Part shown: piece by piece, positions 22,562 through 31,171 of the stretch | Position numbering within the stretch: the first letter of the stretch is position 1 | Layout of the letters: each line of letters begins with the position of its first letter | Source of the DNA: JBAZHE01 sp041652555 | GTDB taxonomy: Bacteria > Patescibacteriota > Patescibacteriia > Patescibacteriales > WJLG01 | Direction of reading: 5' to 3' | DNA: 64,000 nucleotides | Assembly: GCA_041652555.1 (NCBI GenBank) | Contig: JBAZHE010000001.1 | Location: forward strand, 62,001-126,000 | Program-made: the position numbers and the translations under genes | Notes under the pieces: generated by a model | The model's database searches: none | What the model saw: the letters and a program-made list of their open reading frames with translations, nothing else | Told to the model about the DNA's origin: nothing

Positions 22562-23497
22562 TTATTTTATCAGTTTTGCCAGATTGCCTTCTTTGGTTTG
22601 GATATAGCGATAAGCGCCCAGAGCGGCGACCGTGCCGGCTCCGGCCGCGACCGTGATTTGTTTGTATGGATTAGTTGTCGCGTCGCCGGCGGCGAAAAGT
22701 CCAGACATGGAAGTTTCGCCATGTTCATCTATGATTATTTCTTTGCGACCGTTTAATTTTATTAAGCCTGCAACTAAATCAGTTTTTACTTCAAAGCCGA
22801 TTTCAACAAATATTCCGTTAAGATTAATTTCGGAAGATTCACTTGTCTTCTGATTTTTTATTTTTATTTTTTCTACTTTATTACTTCCTAAAATTTCTTC
22901 CACCTTGTTTTCCAAAATTATTTCAATATTTGGCGTGGCGCGAACTTTTTTTTCTAAAGCCTCAAAAGCTTGAAAGACTTCAAATTGATGAATAAGATAA
23001 ACTTTGCTGGCGATTTTAGAAAGCATTTCTGCGGAATCTAGCGCGCTATTCCCGCCACCGACAACCGCGACAATTTTGTTGCGGAAAAGCGGGCCGTCGC
23101 AATTGGCGCAGTAAGCCACGCCTAAGCCGGCAAAATCATTTTCACCCGGCACGCCAAGCTTGCGTCGATCACAACCTAGGGCGGCGATGACAGTTTTAGC
23201 TTGGAAAGTTTCTTCGCCCAAGGTGATGGAAAAATTTTTATCAGCATTTTTTTCTAATTTTTCCACTAAGCCTAGTTTTATTTCCACGCCCAAAGATTTC
23301 ACCTGCTCTTCCATTTTGGCGATTAATTCTAAAGCAGTTATTTCTTTGAAGGCCGGATAATTTTCAATTGTGGAAGCCCAGATCATTTGTCCGCCAACAT
23401 GACGGGTGATGAGTAAAGTTTTCATTTCGCGTCGTGCGGCATAAATGGCTGCTGTGAGACCAGCTGGTCCGCCACCGATTATGATAGTATCGTACAT
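22562..23497 (-). CDS. trxB: Thioredoxin reductase
   Basis: TrxB uses NADPH and FAD to reduce thioredoxin. The 311-residue product has the FAD motif IIIGGGPAGLTAAIYAAR at the N-terminus, the redox-active CANC in GVAYCANCDGPLF, the second nucleotide motif VVGGGNSALDSAEML and the C-terminal GLFAAGDATTNPYKQITVAAGAG. It may feed the thioredoxin-fold proteins at 23684 and 63028. A/T-rich 9-base repeats (AATTATAAATTATAAATTAT) lie upstream at 23503-23530. Confidence 0.97.
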   Translation of the reverse strand: MYDTIIIGGGPAGLTAAIYAARREMKTLLITRHVGGQMIWASTIENYPAFKEITALELIAKMEEQVKSLGVEIKLGLVEKLEKNADKNFSITLGEETFQAKTVIAALGCDRRKLGVPGENDFAGLGVAYCANCDGPLFRNKIVAVVGGGNSALDSAEMLSKIASKVYLIHQFEVFQAFEALEKKVRATPNIEIILENKVEEILGSNKVEKIKIKNQKTSESSEINLNGIFVEIGFEVKTDLVAGLIKLNGRKEIIIDEHGETSMSGLFAAGDATTNPYKQITVAAGAGTVAALGAYRYIQTKEGNLAKLIK

Positions 23498-23616
23498 AAA
23501 ACAATTATAAATTATAAATTATAAGTTATAGATTACTCTTTTATATTATTATACTTTATATAGGATAATCAGCAACTTGACAGTAATAGTAAAAAAAGTT
23601 TTTTTAAAAAAAGGCT

Positions 23617-23645
23617 TTGACTGCCTAATTATTTTTTGCTAAGAT
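23617..23645 (+). promoter_or_regulatory. Promoter of the lipoprotein gene at 23684
   Basis: TTGACT (23617-23622), 17 bases, TAAGAT (23640-23645). Confidence 0.65.
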
Positions 23646-23683
23646 TGTATTACTTAATTATTAAAATTTAAATTTAAAAAATT

Positions 23684-24649
23684 ATGAAAAAAATGATTGT
23701 TTTGGCGCTGGCTTTGGCCTTAATCACGACCGGCTGTGCCCTAAAGACTGACCAAGCCGGGAAAGTTAAGAATTTAACCTCAGAAGAAGTGAAAACAAAA
23801 ACTTTAGAGTATATTAATACTCAACTTTTAGCCGGTTCGGAAAATAAAGCGACGATTGAAGGGGTGATTGAAGATAATGGACTTTATAAATTATCTTTAA
23901 CTGTTGCCGGCAAGCAATATGATTCTTATGCTAGCAAGGATGGTAGCAAATTTTTTGTAGAAGCTATGGATATGGATGCTAAACCGGCAGTAGAAGCTGA
24001 TGCGACCGCGGCAACCGTGCAGACAGTTAGCACTAAACAAGCGAAACCAACTGTAGAAGTTTTTGTTATGAGTCATTGTCCTTATGGCACTCAAATTGAA
24101 AAGGGGATTATTCCTGTCATTAAAACTTTGGGCGATAAGGCTGATATTAAAATTAAATTTTGCGATTACGCCATGCATGACGAGAAGGAACTAGACGAAC
24201 AAATGAATCAGTACTGCATTCAGCAAGAAGATTCCGGTAAATACATTGCTTATCTGGAATGTTTTTTAGGTGATGGTGATACGGCCACTTGTCTGAAAGA
24301 GTCTGGCGTTAATCAATCTAAGGTTAAGTCTTGCGTTACGGCTACAGAGAAAAAGTATAATATAAAGAAAGATTATGCTGATAAAACTACTTGGGTTAAT
24401 GGTACCTATCCAAAATTTGTTATTTATCAGGCAGAAGTTGACAAATATAATGTTGGTGGCTCCCCAACATTAGTGATTAATGGTGAAACAATTAGTTCAG
24501 CACGCGACTCTGCCAGTTTATTAGCAACTATTTGCTCCGGTTTTGAAAATCAGCCGAGCGAATGTCAAAAGCAGTTATCTTCAGAATCTCCTTCTGCTGG
24601 TTTTGGTTATAATGCTAGCGGTGCAACTACTGACGCAACTTGTAACTAG
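23684..24649 (+). CDS. Thioredoxin-fold lipoprotein
   Basis: The lipobox LITTGC places the lipidated Cys at 18. A small N-terminal domain (about 30-100) precedes a DsbA/thioredoxin-like domain starting TVEVFVMSHCPYGTQIEKGIIPVI (about 120-150), with a later cis-Pro region GGSPTLVINGE. The active site has CPYG with one Cys instead of CxxC. Several further Cys (YCIQQ, ECFLGD, TCLKE, KSCVT, TICSGF, SECQ) may form structural disulfides. It is likely an extracytoplasmic redox or chaperone protein; oxidoreductase activity is uncertain because the second active-site Cys is missing. Confidence 0.85.
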   Translation: MKKMIVLALALALITTGCALKTDQAGKVKNLTSEEVKTKTLEYINTQLLAGSENKATIEGVIEDNGLYKLSLTVAGKQYDSYASKDGSKFFVEAMDMDAKPAVEADATAATVQTVSTKQAKPTVEVFVMSHCPYGTQIEKGIIPVIKTLGDKADIKIKFCDYAMHDEKELDEQMNQYCIQQEDSGKYIAYLECFLGDGDTATCLKESGVNQSKVKSCVTATEKKYNIKKDYADKTTWVNGTYPKFVIYQAEVDKYNVGGSPTLVINGETISSARDSASLLATICSGFENQPSECQKQLSSESPSAGFGYNASGATTDATCN

Positions 24650-24651
24650 GC

Positions 24652-24680
24652 TTTACAAACAGAGAAAATAATGTTAAGAT
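24652..24680 (+). promoter_or_regulatory. Promoter of rny
   Basis: TTTACA (24652-24657), 17 bases, TAAGAT (24675-24680). It gives a leader of about 180 nt. Confidence 0.55.
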
Positions 24681-24834
24681 AATTTCAGTTATTATTTAAT
24701 TTTAAAGAAATATTTTGTTTTCAGGTGTTTTTTAGCTAATTTTGGATTAAAATGAAACTTCATATAGGTCGTAAAAAAGAATTAACTTAAGAAAACGATA
24801 ATCGTCGTTCAAGTTTTTATTTAAATTTCCATCT

Positions 24835-24917
24835 AAAAAGACCCTGAAAGCAGAAGCGTAAATTTATGCAGATTTTGTTTTATGTTGTAACTGCGCTATT
24901 GCTTATAGGGTCTTTTT
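24835..24917 (+). promoter_or_regulatory. Inverted repeat spanning the rny start codon
   Basis: AAAAAGACCCT (24835-24845) and AGGGTCTTTTT (24907-24917) are perfect 11-bp complements on either side of ATG 24866. Pairing would enclose the start region and could reduce translation. Confidence 0.4.
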
Positions 24918-26389
24918 GTTTGGGTTATTTGACTCGCCGTTTTAAAGCACGTCGTCAGACGGAAAAGGCTGGTGATAAAGCCGAAAAAATTCTCAATGAG
25001 GCTAAAAGTAAGGAGAAAGATATTCTTCTTAAAGCGCAAGACAAGGCTTTCAAAATGATTGAAGAGTCAAAGGAGGATGAACGAAAAAGAAGGGCGGAGT
25101 TGGCTGGTTTGCAAGATCGTCTAGAACAAAGAGAGGGGACTTTTTCAAAAAAACTTCTAGAGCTACAAGACAAGCAACAAGAACTCTATGATCGTGTTAA
25201 TAAAGTAGAGGAGGCGAAAGAAAAAATTCGCCAAATCAAAGAAGAGCAATTAGAAAAATTAAAAACAATTTCCGAAATGACTCGCGACGAAGCGCGTGAA
25301 GTTTTATTTAAGAATGTGGAAATTGAAGCCAAAGATGACTTGGTTGCTAGGATGAGAAAAGCGGAATATGAAAATGATGATATCATAGAAAATAAAGCTA
25401 AAGAATTGATAGCTTCTTCTATGCAAAGAGTTGTTTCTACTTATACGCCGGAAATTTCTACAACCAATGTTGATTTGCCGAGCGATGAAATGAAGGGTCG
25501 TGTTATTGGTCGCGAAGGACGCAATATTAAAGTTATAGAACAATTAACCGGTGTAGAAATTATTGTTGATGATACTCCAAACACTATCACTATTTCCGCT
25601 TTTTCTCCAATTAGACGTCATATTGCTAAACGCGCCTTAGACTCTTTGATTAAAGATGGTCGTATTCATCCAACCAAGATTGAAGAGGCAATTGAAAAAG
25701 CTAAAAAAGAATTAGCTTTAGATATCAAGAAAGCTGGTGAGGAAGCGATTTATGAAGTTGGTGTAGCTGGTTTTGATCCTAAATTAGTTTCTATTTTGGG
25801 TCGTTTAAAGTACCGCACTAGTTATGGACAAAACGCTTTGCGTCATTCTGTTGAAGTGGCAGTTTTATCTGGATTATTGGCTGAAGAACTTGGTGTTGAT
25901 GCCCCATTAGCAAAGAAAGCAGGTCTTTTGCATGATATTGGTAAGGCCGTTGATCACGAAGTTCAAGGAACACATCCAGAAATAGGTCGTGACATTGCTA
26001 AGAAATTTAATATTCCTCAAGAAGTAATTGACCCGATTGAAACTCATCATGATGATCACCCACGTGGAATTATCGCCGTGGTTGTGAAGGTGGCAGATGC
26101 TATTTCCGCTTCTCGCCCTGGTGTTCGTAGTGATACTTTTGAACGCTATATTCAGCGCTTGGAAGAATTAGAAGGTTTGGCTACTTCATTTGAAGGTGTT
26201 GAAAAAGTTTACGCTTTGCAAGCCGGTCGTGAGGTGCGCGTATTTGTAACCGCGGAAAAACTTGATGATCTGGCCAGTGCTAAATTGGCGCGCGACATCG
26301 CGAAAAAGATTGAAGAAGAATTAAAATATCCAGGAGAAATTAAAGTTAATGTGATTCGCGAAACCAGAATTATTGAATACGCTAGATAA
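24866..26389 (+). CDS. rny: Ribonuclease Y
   Basis: RNase Y is the membrane-bound endoribonuclease that starts mRNA decay in many bacteria lacking RNase E. The 507-residue product has an N-terminal membrane anchor (ILFYVVTALLLIGSFCLGYL), a long coiled coil (about 30-190), a KH domain (MKGRVIGREGRNIKVIEQLTGVEIIVDDTP) and an HD domain (NALRHSVEVAVLSGLLAEEL...AGLLHDIGKAVDHE). Length and order are canonical. An intrinsic terminator follows. Confidence 0.97.
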   Translation: MQILFYVVTALLLIGSFCLGYLTRRFKARRQTEKAGDKAEKILNEAKSKEKDILLKAQDKAFKMIEESKEDERKRRAELAGLQDRLEQREGTFSKKLLELQDKQQELYDRVNKVEEAKEKIRQIKEEQLEKLKTISEMTRDEAREVLFKNVEIEAKDDLVARMRKAEYENDDIIENKAKELIASSMQRVVSTYTPEISTTNVDLPSDEMKGRVIGREGRNIKVIEQLTGVEIIVDDTPNTITISAFSPIRRHIAKRALDSLIKDGRIHPTKIEEAIEKAKKELALDIKKAGEEAIYEVGVAGFDPKLVSILGRLKYRTSYGQNALRHSVEVAVLSGLLAEELGVDAPLAKKAGLLHDIGKAVDHEVQGTHPEIGRDIAKKFNIPQEVIDPIETHHDDHPRGIIAVVVKVADAISASRPGVRSDTFERYIQRLEELEGLATSFEGVEKVYALQAGREVRVFVTAEKLDDLASAKLARDIAKKIEEELKYPGEIKVNVIRETRIIEYAR

Positions 26390-26407
26390 AATTTTATTAT
26401 AAACAAA

Positions 26408-26433
26408 AGACCGCTATTAAAGCGGTTTTTTTG
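26408..26433 (+). terminator. Intrinsic terminator after rny
   Basis: ACCGCT and AGCGGT pair around ATTAA, followed by a T7 run. Confidence 0.85.
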
Positions 26434-26449
26434 TTTTATTTTTTAGAAC

Positions 26450-26477
26450 TTGCCAAATTTTTTAAGTTTGTTATAAT
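26450..26477 (+). promoter_or_regulatory. Promoter of the HU gene
   Basis: TTGCCA (26450-26455), 16 bases, consensus TATAAT (26472-26477). Confidence 0.7.
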
Positions 26478-26516
26478 ATTAGCAAATATAACTTTTAAAT
26501 TTTAAAAACTAACGCT

Positions 26517-26822
26517 ATGAACAAGGCAACTTTAATAGAGCGGATCGCCGAGAAGACCGGCGCCGGCAAAAAACTAGCTGAAGCCATGTTAAATTCTTTT
26601 GTGGATGTCACTATTGAAGAATTAAAAAAAGGTGGCGATGTGAGTATTACTGGTTTCGGAACTTTTGAAACCATGACTCGTTATTCGCGCGGTGGTGTTA
26701 ATCCGCAGAAGCCTACCGAGCGTATCCAAATTCCGGCCGTGACCGTGGCGAAATTTCGCACCGGTAAGCGCCTGAAAGATTCTTTGAAAGACATTAAGAA
26801 AGAAGCCCCGCCTAAAGTTTAG
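26517..26822 (+). CDS. hup: HU-family DNA-binding protein
   Basis: HU/IHF proteins bend and compact DNA as dimers. The 101-residue product shows MNKATLIERIAEKTG at the start, GDVSITGFGTFET in the dimer body and a DNA-binding arm with RGGVNPQKPTERIQIPA (Asn-Pro preceding the arm tip). The last residues (KDIKKEAPPKV) form a short charged extension. HU proteins also assist integrases and folded single-stranded attC biology in other systems; no direct link is visible here. Confidence 0.95.
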   Translation: MNKATLIERIAEKTGAGKKLAEAMLNSFVDVTIEELKKGGDVSITGFGTFETMTRYSRGGVNPQKPTERIQIPAVTVAKFRTGKRLKDSLKDIKKEAPPKV

Positions 26823-26941
26823 ATTCATTTTTTGATTAATTGGATAGAGGGGTGGTTTTTCCGCCTCTCTTGTGTTTTTTGGTGGAGTTGATAAAAATAA
26901 GGTTTTGTGTTAAGTTTATTTTAGCTTATTTAACGTAGATT

Positions 26942-27015
26942 GCGCCCGTAGCTCAACTGGATAGAGCGTCTGGCTTCGGACCAGAAGGTTGCGGGTTCAA
27001 GTCCTGCCGAGCGCA
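26942..27015 (+). tRNA. tRNA-Arg (anticodon UCG)
   Basis: A cloverleaf folds with D arm GCTC/GAGC, anticodon loop CTTCGGA giving UCG, and T arm GCGGG-TTCAAGT-CCTGC. The acceptor stem GCGCCCG/CGAGCGC has one C-A mismatch at 5-68. The discriminator is A and CCA is not encoded. Confidence 0.9.
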
Positions 27016-27020
27016 CAGTT

Positions 27021-27104
27021 CAGAGTTCGAATTTCGAAGTGCGAGTTTCGAATTAAATTTATAAATTAGATAATTCGCACTTCGCACTTCGAAATTCGAA
27101 AGTT
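27021..27104. repeat. Inverted-repeat spacer between tRNA-Arg and tRNA-Met
   Basis: TTCGAATTTCGAAGTGCGAG (from 27026) and its near-complement ending CACTTCGAAATTCGAA form arms of about 30 bp. A related hairpin fills the next tRNA gap. Confidence 0.8.
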
Positions 27105-27110
27105 GAAAGG

Positions 27111-27184
27111 GGCTGGGTAGCTCAGCTGGTTAGAGCACGGCACTCATAACGCCGAGGTCGAGGGTTCAAGTCCCTCCCCCGCCA
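27111..27184 (+). tRNA. tRNA with CAU anticodon (elongator Met most likely)
   Basis: The anticodon loop CTCATAA gives CAU. T arm GAGGG-TTCAAGT-CCCTC is perfect. The acceptor GGCTGGG/CCCCGCC pairs except U4-C69, and the anticodon stem has an A31-C39 mismatch. The paired first base argues against an initiator; Ile2 (lysidine type) cannot be excluded. CCA is not encoded. Confidence 0.8.
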
Positions 27185-27187
27185 CAA

Positions 27188-27287
27188 TGAAAAGTTCGAA
27201 TTACGAAATGCGAAGTTCGAATTGATTTTTTAAGAAATATTTAGTAGTATTATAATTCGCACTTCGAACTTTGTAATTCGAAATTTT
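27188..27287. repeat. Inverted-repeat spacer between tRNA-Met and tRNA-Lys
   Basis: TTCGAATTACGAAATGCGAA and the later AATTCGCACTTCGAACTTTG region form an imperfect hairpin, of the same family as the repeat at 27021. Confidence 0.8.
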
Positions 27288-27292
27288 AAATG

Positions 27293-27365
27293 GCGCTCAT
27301 AGCTCAGTTGGTAGAGCAACTCCCTCTTAAGGAGATGGTCGTGGGTTCAAATCCCTCTGAGCGCA
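27293..27365 (+). tRNA. tRNA-Lys (anticodon CUU)
   Basis: Acceptor GCGCTCA/TGAGCGC is perfect, the anticodon loop CTCTTAA gives CUU and the T arm GTGGG-TTCAAAT-CCCTC... pairs. CCA is not encoded. A hairpin with a T-run follows at 27396. Confidence 0.92.
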
Positions 27366-27395
27366 CACTTCGACAAATTCAGTGCAGGCAAAGAT

Positions 27396-27424
27396 AAAAA
27401 TCGTCCAGTCGGGTGATTTTTTGA
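27396..27424 (+). terminator. Terminator after the tRNA cluster
   Basis: AAAAATC and GATTTTTT pair around GTCCAGTCGGGT, ending in a T-run. Confidence 0.55.
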
Positions 27425-27527
27425 TTTATTATTAAGTAGAGGATATAATAAAATAAAATTTTGGTGTTTTCATGAGCTTTAAGGGATTTCTCTCTGCGTT
27501 TCGCTTCGTTCTAAATGACGATTTTTT

Positions 27528-29993
27528 ATGGTATTTAACGAGGAACAGCAAGAAATAATTAATAATATTTTTGGCGCTTGCCTTATTTCCGCGCCGGTCG
27601 GTACTGGCAAGACGACAATTTTGACCGAGCGGGTGGCCAAAGCAATTGAAGTGGGTGTTAAACCGGTGGAAATTTTGTGTTTGACTTTCACCAATCGCGC
27701 CGCCGAGGAAATGTCTGCGCGCATCAAAGAGCGGATTAATAAGAAGGAAATTTATGACGAGATAACCATAAAAACTTTCCACGGCTGGTGCGCTTATTTT
27801 ATTAAGAGTGAGGCCAAGCAGATTGGCTTGCCACGCGATTTTGCGATTTTTGAAGAAGAGGAACAGCGCGAAGTGATGGAAAAAATTTTAGAAAAACATC
27901 CAGAGATAAGAATTAATCAAGAATATGCTAAGCGTGAAATTGCCGGCTTAATAGAGCGCGCTTATGACGCTCGTTTGAATAAGCTTTTACGTGAGATTGG
28001 CTGTAAGCTGGAGGAATTAAAAGACGACCCGGCGATGGAAAAAGTCGCCGAGGAATATCGCCAAGCTATGATTGACCAGAATGCTCTGGATTTTAATGAG
28101 TTGGTTCTTTTGACTTTGCGCACTCTTTTCTTGGACGAAAAAATCCGCGTTAAATGGTCAAATCAATATCACTTTATTCAACTAGACGAATTTCAAGATA
28201 CGCATTTGTCGGAATATTTAGTAGTGAAAGAATTAGCCAGAGTGCATAAAAATGTTTCTTTTATCGGTGATCTTGATCAAACAATTTATTCTTGGCGTGG
28301 CTCGCGACCTTTCTTTTTGAGAAAATTAATCAAGAATCATTTCCCGAAGGTGAAAGAATTAAGCCTCTCCACGAATTATCGTTTTAACCCAAACGTACTC
28401 GTGGCTGTGAAATCTTTTTTAAGCAGTTTTGTAAATCCGGAAACTAAGACTTTAAATACTTTAAAAATTAACAATAGTGAAGAAAAGGCGGTTAATGTTT
28501 TTGCCGGCCATAATTTTAATGAAGAGATTTCTTGGGTGATTGAAAAAATAAAAACCTTACACGATATTTCGCCTGACGATAGAATCGCCGTTATTGCTCG
28601 GACTAATAATCTAATCAGCAAGACCGCGGAGATTTTTGCCGAAAAAGGTGTAGCGCATATTACGGTTGATAAATATGAATTTTTCCGTCGCCAGGAAGTT
28701 AAGGATGTTTACGCTTATTTAAAAATAATTTTTAACCGTTTTGACCTGGAGGCCGCTTATCGCCTCGTAAAGCGTCCGCCGCGCAATATCGGACCGGCAA
28801 CGATTAAAGCGATTTTGGAAGCAGGGGAAAGCGCGGGAATTAAGGTTTCCGATTTTCTTAATTTTAAAAACTATAATTACCCTGAGCCGTTTTTTGATTT
28901 ATTAAAACGCCACGAGCGCGGACGTTTGGTAGTTTTAGATACGGAAACTACCGGCACGGATGTTTTGGCTGATGATATTATTCAGATTTTTGCCATTGAA
29001 GTTGTTAATGGCCGGGTTGGGAAAGAATTCCATTGTTATGTAAAAAATAATATTCCGGTTGGTTTTTCTGAAACAGTTCACGGCTTGTCGGACAAATTTT
29101 TAGAAGAGAATGGTGAAGATCCGAAAAAGGCGCTACAAAATTTAAAAGATTTTATCGGTTCAGATGTGTCGGTTGGGCATAATGTTAATTTTGATTTAAC
29201 TATGCTTTTGGAAAATGGCAAACGTCGCGGTGTAGCCTTTGAATTTAAAGAATATTATGACACTTTGGATTTGGCTAAAAGAATGGTGGATGCGCCGAAT
29301 TATCGTCTAACAACCTTGGCAGAGCTGCTCGGCTTGGCAACGGCTACACATGATGCTCGCGATGATGTTATGGCCACGGTTGGTTTATTAGCCGTTTTAG
29401 TGGAGAAATTAAAAAAAGGCGCCGGCAAGAGAGTGGAATTGTGGCAGGAATATTCGGCTAAGTTTTTGAAAATTGCCAGTTTGATTGATTCTTGGCAAAG
29501 AATGGTTTTGGAAAATCGTCCGGCGGAAATTCTAGAAAAAGTTTGGCAAGAATCCGGTCTGGCTGAATATTATGAGAAAGATGATAATGATCAAGAACGA
29601 CTAAAATCGATTCAAGAATTAAAAAATATTTTTCAAGAAAAAGATAATCCGGACAAACGGCCGGAAGTGTCTTTGCGCGAACTGATTCATTACGCCGCGC
29701 TAGTGAAAGACATAAATTTTCTCGGCTTGGAAAAAGGCAAAGTGCCAATTGTTACCGCTCATCAAGTTAAAGGCCTGGAGTTTGATTACGTTTTTATTAT
29801 TGGTCTAAATGAATATATTTTTCCTATTGCCAAATCAGATTTAGAAGAGGAAAAGCGCCTTTTTTATGTGGCGATGACACGAGCAAAAAAGAAAATCTTC
29901 CTATCGTATAGCCGTTTTCGCGATAATAATTTTCCAGCCACCAAGAGCCGCTTTGTGGACTTTATTGATGAAAAACTGGTTGATTTTGAATGA
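27528..29993 (+). CDS. UvrD/PcrA-type helicase with an internal DnaQ-like 3'-5' exonuclease domain
   Basis: Superfamily 1A motifs are complete: GTGKT (25-29), QLDEFQDTH (about 220-228), GDLDQTIYSWRGS, LSTNYRFN, and near the end TAHQVKGLEFDYVFIIGLNEYIFP and RLFYVAMTRAKKKI. Between the 2A parts, residues about 465-630, lies a DEDDh exonuclease: VVLDTETTGTD (Asp471, Glu473), GHNVNFDLTML (Asp556), and HDARDD (His608, Asp613, fitting HxAxxD). The fusion suggests one enzyme that unwinds and trims 3' ends during repair. A repeat fragment (TTCGCTTCGTTCTAAATGAC) lies just upstream of the ATG. Confidence 0.95.
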   Translation: MVFNEEQQEIINNIFGACLISAPVGTGKTTILTERVAKAIEVGVKPVEILCLTFTNRAAEEMSARIKERINKKEIYDEITIKTFHGWCAYFIKSEAKQIGLPRDFAIFEEEEQREVMEKILEKHPEIRINQEYAKREIAGLIERAYDARLNKLLREIGCKLEELKDDPAMEKVAEEYRQAMIDQNALDFNELVLLTLRTLFLDEKIRVKWSNQYHFIQLDEFQDTHLSEYLVVKELARVHKNVSFIGDLDQTIYSWRGSRPFFLRKLIKNHFPKVKELSLSTNYRFNPNVLVAVKSFLSSFVNPETKTLNTLKINNSEEKAVNVFAGHNFNEEISWVIEKIKTLHDISPDDRIAVIARTNNLISKTAEIFAEKGVAHITVDKYEFFRRQEVKDVYAYLKIIFNRFDLEAAYRLVKRPPRNIGPATIKAILEAGESAGIKVSDFLNFKNYNYPEPFFDLLKRHERGRLVVLDTETTGTDVLADDIIQIFAIEVVNGRVGKEFHCYVKNNIPVGFSETVHGLSDKFLEENGEDPKKALQNLKDFIGSDVSVGHNVNFDLTMLLENGKRRGVAFEFKEYYDTLDLAKRMVDAPNYRLTTLAELLGLATATHDARDDVMATVGLLAVLVEKLKKGAGKRVELWQEYSAKFLKIASLIDSWQRMVLENRPAEILEKVWQESGLAEYYEKDDNDQERLKSIQELKNIFQEKDNPDKRPEVSLRELIHYAALVKDINFLGLEKGKVPIVTAHQVKGLEFDYVFIIGLNEYIFPIAKSDLEEEKRLFYVAMTRAKKKIFLSYSRFRDNNFPATKSRFVDFIDEKLVDFE

Positions 29994-30006
29994 ATTCACC
30001 CTTCTA

Positions 30007-30035
30007 TTGACTTTTTTATAAAAGTGTGATATGGT
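30007..30035 (+). promoter_or_regulatory. Promoter of the transglycosylase gene at 30097
   Basis: TTGACT (30007-30012), 17 bases, TATGGT (30030-30035). The -35 and spacer closely match the promoter at 31075 before the second transglycosylase. Confidence 0.65.
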
Positions 30036-30096
30036 TTACTGTTTAGAGCAGTACCTTAAAATTAGAAAATCAACAATAACAATGAGGAGTTCTCTT

Positions 30097-31020
30097 ATGA
30101 AAAAGGCCTTTGAGTTTATCTGTTTAATGGGTATTTTTATCCCATTAATTTTTCTTCTTTCCGGCTCTGAAAAGGAGAAGGAAAAGAAGCCGATGTCATC
30201 GGCTGTTGTCTCTAGAAAAGAGAAAACAGAAAAAAAACCTTCCCACCATTTCGGGGAGGCTTACGCAGATATTCCAAAAGCCTCCCCACCACTGTTTATA
30301 TCACAGCCCCCAGTAAAAATTGAATCTTCTTTAGATTCAGTTGTTCGCCTCACCCTTACTGCAAAAGCGCGAAGAAAGCCACCTATAATACCAGGGAAAG
30401 CTAAAGCTAATAAGAAGACGGCTATAAAATATAGGCTATCTTTCGGACAGAGAAAGTTTTTATTTAGGGACGTTTTTGGTACTACTTTAGCAGAACGTTG
30501 TTTGGAAGAAGGTTTGGATACCGCAAAATATTTTAATCTTTTAGTATCCAAATCTGTGCAGGAGTCTGGCGCAAGGCCTTATTTAAAGAACGACAGTTCT
30601 TCTGCTAGGGGTCTTTTTCAAACAATTAATGCTACAGGGATTAGCTTGTGTCGTGAGCTTGGAATAGATCCAGCGCACTATGACCCATATAACCCTTATC
30701 AGAGCATTTTTCTGGGGGTGCGGTATTTTAAAAATAATCTAAAAATCTTTAATGGAAATTTAGATTGGGCGATTTTAGCTCACTATACCGGACCGGGAGC
30801 GGCTAGGGATACAGTTGCTATTTATGGTGGAGTAGAAAAAACTCCTTTTGTAAGGGCTGTAAGGAATATAATGAGACAGCCTTATGAGGAACCTCCGTCA
30901 GGAGCAATTAATGAATGGCGCACATACCTTGCTTATAGATGCGAGGAATGTACCAAGAAATTAGAAGCTTATAAGGCTCCTAGTGCTGACGTACCGGTAG
31001 CTATTCGTGAAACATTTTGA
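30097..31020 (+). CDS. Membrane-anchored lytic transglycosylase-like protein
   Basis: ATG 30097 is preferred over one at 30031 because GAGGAG lies seven bases upstream and the product then begins with a signal-anchor (MKKAFEFICLMGIFIPLIFLL). A basic Lys/Pro-rich linker follows, then a lysozyme-like domain with the catalytic Glu in SKSVQESGARPYLKNDSS, ARGLFQTINATG and the later HYTGPGAARD. These enzymes cut peptidoglycan glycan strands during growth or secretion-system assembly. An intrinsic terminator follows. It pairs with a related gene at 31172. Confidence 0.88.
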   Translation: MKKAFEFICLMGIFIPLIFLLSGSEKEKEKKPMSSAVVSRKEKTEKKPSHHFGEAYADIPKASPPLFISQPPVKIESSLDSVVRLTLTAKARRKPPIIPGKAKANKKTAIKYRLSFGQRKFLFRDVFGTTLAERCLEEGLDTAKYFNLLVSKSVQESGARPYLKNDSSSARGLFQTINATGISLCRELGIDPAHYDPYNPYQSIFLGVRYFKNNLKIFNGNLDWAILAHYTGPGAARDTVAIYGGVEKTPFVRAVRNIMRQPYEEPPSGAINEWRTYLAYRCEECTKKLEAYKAPSADVPVAIRETF

Positions 31021-31028
31021 ACATTTTC

Positions 31029-31066
31029 AGCCCTGGACTACAACGTTCAGGGCTTTATTTTTTTAT
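31029..31066 (+). terminator. Intrinsic terminator after the first transglycosylase
   Basis: AGCCCTG (31029-31035) and CAGGGCT (31048-31054) pair, followed by TTATTTTTTT. Confidence 0.85.
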
Positions 31067-31074
31067 CAGTGCTA

Positions 31075-31103
31075 TTGACTTTTTTGTTGAAATGTGCTAT
31101 GCT
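31075..31103 (+). promoter_or_regulatory. Promoter of the transglycosylase gene at 31172
   Basis: TTGACT (31075-31080), 17 bases, TATGCT (31098-31103). Confidence 0.65.
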
Positions 31104-31171
31104 TTTATGATAGTTAAAATTAGTACATTACAATAATTTTTGGCTGAAATCAGCCTAGAAAAGAGGATATC

